Below are positions 56,387-64,000 of a DNA stretch of 64,000 nt, piece after piece (within the stretch, counting starts at the first letter, position 1; each line of letters starts with the position of its first letter). The stretch lies in NCBI RefSeq assembly GCF_019578655.1, contig NC_063261.1, positions 1,240,001-1,304,000 of the forward strand. Reading direction: 5' to 3'. The position numbers and the translations under genes were made by a program. This stretch comes from Ricinus communis. Its lineage: Eukaryota; Streptophyta; Magnoliopsida; Malpighiales; Euphorbiaceae. The notes beneath the pieces are model-generated. The model saw only the letters and a program-made list of their open reading frames with translations. It was not told the DNA's origin and made no database searches.

Positions 56387-56868
56387 ACACATATCATTAT
56401 AAAACTCTTTTGTGATGGCATATGTCAAGCAGTATTGACACATGTCATCATAAAACTCTTTTGCGATGACACGTGTCAAGCTACTTTCTTAACACATGTC
56501 ATCATAAGACCCTTTTGGTGATAACACGTGTTACAGTACTTTCTTGACACATGTCATTATAAACTCTTTTATGTTGATACATGTCAAGCTACTTTCATGA
56601 CACGTGTCATCATAAAATTCTTTTGTAATGGCACGTGTCAAGCTGCTTTCTTAACACATATCATCATAAAACTCCTTTGGTGATGACACGTGTCAAGCTG
56701 CTTTCCTAACACATGTCATCATAAGCCCTTTTTGGATGACACATATCAAGCTACTTTCATGACATGTGTCATCATAAAACCCTTTTGTAATAACACGTGT
56801 CAAGCTGCTGTACAAATACATGTCATTACAAACTCTTTTGTGATGACATATGTCAAGCTCCTTCAATA
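56387..56868. repeat. Nine-unit 54-bp tandem array with CACGTG/CATGTG boxes
   Basis: Units begin near 56387, 56448, 56502, 56557, 56610, 56664, 56719, 56772 and 56816, with consensus roughly ACACATGTCATCATAAAA, then CTCTTTTGTGATG, then ACACGTGTCAAGCT, then a short T/C-rich spacer. Nearly every unit has two E-box-type palindromes: CACATGTC at its start and ACACGTGTCA in the middle. The latter contains CACGTG, the G-box core bound by plant bZIP and bHLH factors. Confidence 0.88.
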
Positions 56869-58061
56869 TATAACACTTATACATTATACTTTATCATTAG
56901 TTAGACATTTATGGACTTTAACTTCAAAAGATGCTAGTGTTCCTATTCGAGGTACAAGTCAAGTCCATCGCCGTGCTTGAGTTGATTTTAACATCTGTGA
57001 CTTTTTAGGTGTCTTATTAATTGGTAATGAGAATTTAATATTAAATTATTTTAATATTAATTAAAATAATTTATCAACTAAGGAAATAATTAAATAATTA
57101 TCCCTCAATCATTCCCATAAATTATAACTAACGTTTAGCAACATATTATAATTACCCAATTAATAATAAAGGCATTGATCATCCATGAACCTTTTATTTA
57201 TGATTACTGTGTAATTAAATCCTTCCATTGAACAATATCCCAATCAAGTGAGAATCATGGAATAGTCAAATCCACTAACTTGATTATGTGACCAAATCCA
57301 AGATACATCTCGACTAAATATGATTAATGCGAAAACCCCTTTTCCATTAATAATAATTATCTCAGCCAAGGATTTCTTAATCAAGATGTTATCGAATCTT
57401 ATAGATATTCTCCTTGTTTACTCAAGGCAATGGATTCCTTATTGATGAACACCTGCCTCTATGCATATGCAACTGGAGCCACTATCTGCAAGTACCCATT
57501 CTAGGTATGAACGGATGCCTAAAGCATAAGCAAATTCCAATTACATATTCATAAGACAACTTTGTCACCTCGGGTCTGAGGATTAGTCACACCATCATAA
57601 CTTAATAATGGATCAGTGACTTAAGTAAATCATCCAAATGATTCATTATTTCTTCAAGTCATGTTCAGTCCACCCATCTCACGAGTGACCCATAATAATT
57701 AACTTAGTAACTCATATTAAATGGCATGAGACTCACCATCCTATATATATTAGTATCTCATACTAATCATGGGGTTAAATGCATTATGTTGGTCTTCCAG
57801 ATTAAAGATGTCCAATATCTAATCCTACAACCAATAATTATTTTTTAATATTTATTCTAAAGATCATCTGTCACTCATATTCTCAACTCTTGAGAATGGA
57901 GTCTTTAATAAATATTATTGGACTCATTCAATGATTATATTACTACAAAAATGAATGGTAGATAATTGTCATTAATAAAATAATATTCATTACATAATAG
58001 TATCACAATGTATGAACCAAAAAGCAAAACTCCAATTGGCTTTTAGAACATACATCTAACA

Positions 58062-59177
58062 AATGAACTTATGGAGGAAGCTCAAGAAGATCAACACAAC
58101 CAAGATGCCATTCAAGACTTCCAAGCGATGGAAAATTCTCAAGAGCTTCCAAAAGCTTGGAATTTCAAAAAGGATCATCCTTGCACTTAAATTATTGGAG
58201 ATCTATCAAAAGGTGTAAGTACTCGTTCTAAACTAGTAACTTTAAATAATCTAGCCTTTGTTTCTCAAATTGAGCCGAGGACCATGGATGAGGCTCTAAA
58301 AGATGAGAGTTGGGTGATTGCTGTGCAAGATGAACTCAACGAATTTGAAAGAAATAAAGGGTGGGAACTTGTCCCTAGACCTAAGGATAGTCAGATTATA
58401 GGTTGTAAATGGGTCTTTAGGAATAAGCTAGATGACTAAGGCTCTATCACTAGAAATAAAGCTAGATTGGTTGCAAAAGGTTACAACCAAGAGGAGGCAT
58501 TGACTATGATGAGACCTTTGCTTCGGTTGCTAGATTAGAAGCTATTAGGTTGCTTTTAGCATATGCATGTCACATGAACTTTAAACTTTTTCAAATGGAT
58601 GTAAAAAGTACTCATTTTAATGGTTTCATTGAGGAGGAAGTATATGATGAGCAACCTCACGGTTTGGAAGATCATAAATCTCGAAATCATGCTGTTAAAC
58701 TCTCTAAAGCCTTATATGGATTGAAGCAAGCTCCTAGAGCTTGGTATGAAAGGCTTAGTTCTTTTCTAATTGAAAATGGATTTCAAAAGAGCAAGATTAA
58801 CACTACTCTTTTTGTAAAGAAACATAAACATGATACTCCAATTACTCAAATTTATATTGATGACATTGTATTTGGTGCTACTAAAGAGTTGCTTTGTAAG
58901 AATTTTGCTAAGTGTATGACTAGGGAATTTGAAATGAGCATGATGGGAGAGCTCAAATTCTTCCTTGATCTTCAGATCAAGCAAAGCAAAGACAGAATAT
59001 TCATAAACCAATCCAAGTACATAAGGGAACTTATAAAGAAATTTGAAATTGATGGTCGCAAAGTAGACAAGACCTTAATGAGCGTCACAACTAAGTTGGA
59101 CAAGGACGAGAAGGATAAAAGAGTAAATGAAAAGCTTTATAGAGGTATGATCAGATCACTTTTATACTTAACTGCCT
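58062..59177 (+). pseudogene. Sirevirus-like Copia RT fragment C4
   Basis: Plus-strand RT region: [66 protein letters not shown], then in frame from 58550 MLLAYACHMNFKLFQMDVKS, EEVYDEQPHG, YGLKQAPRAWYERL, the catalytic YIDDIVFGAT and LYRGMIRSLLYLT. The wording matches Sirevirus-type (Maximus/SIRE) RT. It is 5' truncated at the C3 LTR edge and interrupted at 59178 by an Athila-like LTR. Stops occur before 58550. Confidence 0.85.
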
Positions 59178-60647
59178 TGATAGGCTATTTGTGTAGCTAC
59201 AATCTAAAGCAGTGAACCTATCGATATAGACTTGCACTAATGGTGAGTATCAAGGTCGTATTCTAGGTAAGGGTGATCCTAGAACTACTACAGCGTCTTA
59301 CGATATCTAACCCTATCAAAATCCATGAAGTTGCTATTCTATAATTAAATGTAAATAAGTGGTTAACTAAGTGTCAGACAGACTGAAAGGATTTAGTAAA
59401 ACAATAAAAGGAAAAAGCAAATCCAAGGGGACTTAAGCTAGTTGGATTTTAGTGAGGATAGAGATTTTATTGATTATCAATTGCAATTACCCGTTGACGA
59501 ATTCTTAACTGAATTCGGTTTCTCTCTCTAGATAACCAAATTCCTAAACCTAAGAACCTAAAGTTGGAATCTCTTCCTAACGATCGATTATTAAATTAGC
59601 ATTAAGCTTTAACCCGCCTCTGTTAAGCTTTGTTAATTCTTAATCCGGCTAGTCAATTATCCTTATCTGTAAGTGATCATTAACCAGTTCATGTTATTCA
59701 AATTTCTAATTACTAAATGAATTTCTCAATTATATAAAGCAATCTAAATACCATAACTCACAACATCTCATTAATAATGAAAGCAAGAAGAGACAAGCAC
59801 TGATAATCAAAGTCTTATAAGCATTAAAAACAATCCAACAACATAGGAACCCCAATGGGTTTAATAAATTTAGTTACTCATAATAATAAGCAACACAAAG
59901 TAAAGAACAAATTTAGAAAAGTAAATTGAAAGCATATACACCCTTCTTCTTCAAGTTGGATGAAAAACAATAAATTCCCAATTCCGAATGATGAATCCTA
60001 AATTACCTCTTGAATGACTCCAAATCTCCTCTTGATCTTCAATTTGATGTTAAAATCAATGTAATCCTCCCTTCAATAGATGAAATGGTCTTCTAAAGTC
60101 GAGTATTGAAGTCTGGAAAAAGATGGCTTATGCTTGTATGTGTGAAATCCCGTCAGAAAATCGTACTCTAGCTGAATAAATCGCATTTGCCTATATAATT
60201 GTCCCAGTACGGCTGTGGTCAAGCCCGTGCTGATCTGCATGGGCGGAGTCCAGGCCGTGTTGGATCTCTGAGTCCCGCTACTTAGGGTTTCTTCCTAGTT
60301 GTGTCCTCGCCGGTGCTAAGCCACCATGGGCCGTGATGGAGGCCATGGTAGCTATGGAAACCATGCCAAAATGACACTCTTGAGGGTCATGTGTTGATGG
60401 TTCAGCATGACTAGAGTCCAGGCCTTGCTCAACGTCTGAAATAAGCCTTGATGAAATCTCGATGCAGTCCTATCCGTTCTTGCAAGTATCTCTTTTAAAA
60501 TCACTTAAACACTACTAATGAATGTCTATGAACACCTAAAACATGAAAGGAACCAAAACATGGGTGATTCTGGCATAAAAAGTGATAAATATACACAAAA
60601 AACACAAGTAATTAGGTATAGAAATATGTATAGAATACTGCACATCA
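59178..60647 (-). repeat. Element D 3' LTR
   Basis: 1470 bp, plus-strand ends TGATAGGC and TGCACATCA. In element sense the TATA box TTATATAGG is near 60207-60199, with GGCCGTG/CACGGCC-type motifs at 60210-60360. Confidence 0.88.
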
Positions 60648-61693
60648 AATTACCCCACACTTAAGATTTTACTTGTCCTCAAGCAATCAATAACTCAGTC
60701 TAGAAAGAGGTAGCAATTATCCTTAAAAATTCATGCCAAGGTCCATAATTGATCATGTTAAAAACATCTCAAGAAGACCAGAACTCAAATTGCATAGTTT
60801 TAACATAGAACGAGGATAATAACAATGCATATGCAATGTAAACAATAACTCAACATGAAAAATTGAGAACCAATGCCTCATAGGATTCACTCAAGAACAC
60901 TCAAAGTGTATAAAGGTAAAGTGGAAATCCCTCAAAGCAATTATGCAAAGTCTCACCTACCATATGCTTGCTTATAAATCCTGCCTCTACTACTGTGAAC
61001 AATTGAATACCAAAATCAAAGGGTTGTAATGGGGCTAAGGTGAAGGTAAGGAAAAATTTATGAAGAAGTGACAGATATGCTGAAAATTCATACAATTACA
61101 AGAACATGACAGCTAAAAGGATTAAATGCTACAAATGTCAAAAATTATTCAATAAGTCTTATTTGAAGTAAAGGATGCCCAAAGAATTAAATCCAAAAAG
61201 AGAACATAGCTAAAAAGGAAGCACAATAAACACTTAACTTCCTTTTTCTTTTTCTTTCTTTTTCTTTTTGATAATCAAAATGCATTAAACTTTAGATTGA
61301 ATGGAGCATCTACAATGAAAATAAAGACTTAGTGAATTTACAACATCAAAGCAACGCATTCAAATCCTAATATGAAATAGCAAATCATACAAATTCCAAC
61401 ATAAAGGGTGGAAAGAAAGGCAAATGTAAAGAAGGTAATCATGAGAAAAGCTAAGGCTCAATAACGGCTAACTAATGGATACAAAAGATAGGCTTTTGGT
61501 CAAGTGTGGTAGATCCTAAGTTGCCCAAATCATCTAATGGTATTCAAAAGTTCATGTAACCTCGACAAACATTACAAAGCAAGTTCTAGAAGCAAAACCA
61601 AGTATAACGGACACTTAAACAAGAAGAAACAGGAGCATAAATATAATGAATTGCTAAAAAAGGCTCAAAAACTCACATTTGAAGTGTGGCTAA
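60648..61693 (-). other. Element D PPT, hairpin and 3' noncoding region
   Basis: It begins AATTACCCCACACTTAAG (PPT complement) and TTACTTG-TCCT-CAAGCAA (one mismatch in the stem). A pyrimidine tract (CTTCCTTTTTCTTTTTCTTT) is at about 61240-61270. No coding sequence is seen. It is similar to element B 35593-36780. Confidence 0.8.
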
Positions 61694-63035
61694 TGATAGC
61701 GGTAAATCCTAAAGCAAGACTACGACCTAAGGTAGTGTACCTATCGGTGGAGTATAGCTAACGGCGAGTACCAAGTGTCATTTCCCTAAAGAACGTGTGA
61801 ACCTAAACCTACTCAATCTTCTCTGTTATCTAATATTAAAAATGGCGTTGAATGCTAAATACGAAATGAGCTAAAGCTACTCTAACTGTTATCTAACTGC
61901 GGCTACTAGAGAAGGATTAATTCAAGTTAAGGAATAACCCCTTGGGAATTCTTGTCTCTAGGGAATGGAAACTAAAGATGGAATTGATTGATTGAATTCA
62001 ATTTCCGTGGGAAAATCTCTACGCAATTAACGCATTTCTTAAGGACACTAACATCTTAACTTAGATTAATTAGGTTGAAATCTCTTTCTAACTCTAATTA
62101 TCCAAATTAGCATTATGTACCATTTAACACTATTGAGAGTTGTTAATTCTTAATCCGGTAGAACGAACACCCTATCTCTAGGCGAATTCAATTCTAGGTT
62201 GCAAAGGACAATCCAAACCGAAACATCTTTCTCAATAACATTCAAATTCCAAAAATCATTCAACAAGATATGAAGAACAAATCAATAAGCACTTCCATTG
62301 CAAACCAATATTGAAAATCAATACATTCAATTCAAAAGTTAAGTACAAAAATCCCTAGATAAAGAACCCCCAATGGGTTAACAAATTTAGCTAATCATGT
62401 TCCTTATCAAAACCCACAAGAATTCAATTACAACAATGAGTAAAGGTAGAGAAACCCGAATACACTCTTGGATGAGAGTAAACAGCTCCAAATACTCTTG
62501 CCCAATCTTGAATCGATTCTTATTCCTCTTGCTCGAATTGAAACCAATCAACGAACCTCGCCCAATCTTCAATCTTCGAAGAGAATCCAATTGAAACCTT
62601 GGTCTAAGTCTCTTTTTTCCTTAGTTCCAGCTTAGAAAACCCTTAGAGAGAGAAAGAATAGAGTTTTAGACGTCCTCCCTTCTCTCGCGTTTCCCTCTTT
62701 TCTTTCTTTTAATTAATTCATCCAGTTGCTGCCGACATGGCCCGTTTTGGTGCCCGTGTTAGGAACACGGCTTGCTCTTCAGAACATGTTGGGAACACGA
62801 CCAGTGTTAAAACCAACACGGCCGTGTTTAGCTTCCTCATGCGCGAACTTGACTTGTTTCGGTAACTTTTTCATCCAATTCTGCTCCAATTCTTCCCTTT
62901 ATCACTCTTTGACTTCTTTTGGACCTAATGCACACAAACAAACGCATAAGGTGAGTGTTGGGACCAATGCACATCCAAATGTACATAAAATCAGCCTTCA
63001 AAACCCCATTTAGATGTGTGCATTCTACGCACATC
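61694..63035 (-). repeat. Element E 3' LTR
   Basis: 1342 bp, plus-strand ends TGATAGCGG and ACGCACATCA. The U3 side matches element A and LTR F (type 1, with ACACGGCCGTGTT near 62815-62828). The R/U5 side is more diverged from the other copies. Confidence 0.88.
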
Positions 63036-64000
63036 AAATCACCCCACACTTAGCTCATTGCTTGTCCTCAAGCAATCAAAAGTAAAATAAGGAAAATAAA
63101 CCACTAAGGAACAACACTTAAATTGATAAACAAGCTAGAGAGCCCCTGCACATATCCTTAACAAGCATAAGTCAAGCAAAAAGAAATGAAGCAATCAATT
63201 CAAGTATCACAACCAAGATGCTAATGATTCACAAAATACCATCTCAACAAAATTATTCAGCACCAACTCCTTACAAGATTCATTCTAAATCACTCAAAGT
63301 GTCTAAAGGGTAGTGTTTAATCGCTCAATGCATCAAATACTGCCTTACTTACTATATGCTTGCTCTTAAATCCTACTCCTACCAGTTATGGAGAGTCAAC
63401 AACCATGTCAAGAGGTAGGTAGATTTGGTAAGAGTTTAACCTATGGTGTTCTGTAATGAGATAAATGACCTGCACACAAGCCACAATAATCACAAGGGAT
63501 AAACAATGAACAGTAGTCCAAGGTGGGAAATAGGAATCAAGTCAAAATGTAAACTCCCAAAAGCAATTAAACAATTAGCTCACTTACTTTCTTTCTTTTC
63601 ATCACCCTTCCTCTTATTCTTCTTTTTTTTTTCTTTTTTTTTATATATATAAGGGAAGAAACATTCACATAATAGAGTGAATTTCTTTTGGATTGATGGA
63701 AGCTATTACAAGTTTCCAATGCTATTCCCAAAACAAAAAATTCCCAATAAAAACAACTCATATGCAAAATTATAACCCAAAGCAGAATAAAACTAAGTCG
63801 TAATGAAATATGATAGAAGGGGTTATCTACTAAATCAATAAACAAATGAAGGCTATTTGGCTAGAATGAAAAACCTAAGTGCCTCTATCATACCAAAGTG
63901 TTAAACTCTCCTTGTGGTTATCATAAGCATTACCGAGCAAGTTCTAACAGTAAAGACAATAATTGGCACTCTCAACAAGAAATAAATAAAAGCATATAAA
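63036..64000 (-). other. Element E PPT, hairpin and 3' noncoding region
   Basis: It starts AATCACCCCACACTTAG (PPT complement) and TTGCTTG-TCCT-CAAGCAA (perfect 7-bp stem). A pyrimidine-rich tract is at 63585-63645. No coding sequence is visible up to the window end. Confidence 0.8.

Larger units (their letters stand above)
51931..58061 (-). mobile_element. Copia-type element C3, 3' truncated
   Basis: In element sense: 5' LTR (58061-55947), tRNA-Met PBS, leader, start of gag, a large gag deletion, integrase, reverse transcriptase, and part of RNase H ending near 51935. The 3' LTR is missing. Coding parts are riddled with stops. The LTR is unusually long (2115 bp) and contains a 9-unit tandem array. 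Confidence 0.85.
55947..58061 (-). repeat. C3 5' LTR, 2115 bp
   Basis: Plus-strand ends TGGAAGAAAC and ACATCTAACA (element sense TGTTAGATGT to GTTTCTTCCA). In element sense the order is about 1.2 kb of U3, the 54-bp tandem array (56868-56387), a TATA box TATAAAAG (56350-56343), then about 350 bp of R/U5 before the PBS. Confidence 0.8.
59178..61693 (-). mobile_element. Athila-like element D, 3' part
   Basis: 3' LTR 59178-60647 (type 2) followed by PPT and 3' noncoding region to 61693, where element E interrupts it. It inserted into C4 RT after LLYLTA; the 5 bp before the LTR are TGCCT, and the other side is outside the window. Confidence 0.85.
61694..64000 (-). mobile_element. Athila-like element E nested in D
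   Basis: 3' LTR 61694-63035 followed by PPT and noncoding region to the window edge. It lies inside the 3' noncoding region of D (left flank GCTAA). The right side of the insertion is outside the window. Confidence 0.85.

Noticed and set aside
56387..56868. CRISPR-like array
   Set aside because: The units are contiguous diverged 54-bp tandem repeats without unique spacers, inside a Copia LTR of a plant.

Overview
The window looks like plant nuclear DNA, from a eudicot. It has one split gene with GT-AG introns, and almost everything else is nested LTR retrotransposons whose primer-binding sites match plant tRNAs. This layout is typical of a repeat-rich, gene-poor (pericentromeric-like) stretch. 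I see no bacterial, organellar, rRNA, tRNA or CRISPR features. The species cannot be fixed from sequence alone.

The only intact host gene is at 18836-32801 (+). I reconstruct ten exons giving a 960-residue protein: a Ser/Thr/Pro-rich N-terminus (plastid-targeting type), one RRM, fifteen gapless 35-residue P-type PPR motifs plus a partial sixteenth, and an acidic tail. This is the architecture of PPR4, the chloroplast factor for trans-splicing of rps12 intron 1. Intron 5 is 7.65 kb and holds a TRIM-like element and a near-complete Ty1/Copia element in antisense. Intron 6 appears to use a GC donor.

Left flank (1-17543): an Athila-like Ty3/Gypsy element on the minus strand (gag, tRNA-Asp PBS, LTR) abuts a decayed Tat/Ogre-like Gypsy array on the plus strand. 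The array runs: partial LTR, pol with a large internal deletion, reverse transcriptase/RNase H/integrase, a 3' region with an antisense plant-mobile-domain relic and a hAT-like insertion, PPT, shared LTR, tRNA-Arg-type PBS, then gag/protease of a second copy. A solo Athila-like LTR with a perfect 5-bp duplication sits in the pol.

Right flank (32802-64000): a Copia element without recognisable pol is split by a structurally complete gag-only Athila-like element (LTRs, perfect ACTAT duplication). Next come an orphan Athila-like LTR, a minus-strand Tat/Ogre-like copy carrying an inserted plus-strand Gypsy fragment, a Copia element whose 2.1-kb LTR carries a nine-unit 54-bp array of CACGTG/CATGTG boxes beside a TATA box, a plus-strand Sirevirus-like Copia fragment, and two further Athila-like elements, one nested in the other.

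No wholly new system is evident. The less expected signals are a 16-bp duplication around the intronic Copia, the GC-AG intron in PPR4, the E-box array, palindrome clusters next to TATA boxes in the Athila-like LTRs, a repeated PPT-plus-hairpin module, gag-only derivatives, and a piece of pol embedded in a Tat-type LTR. Element boundaries come from reading terminal motifs by eye. Those with PBS/PPT/duplication support are firm to a few bases; the others are approximate.
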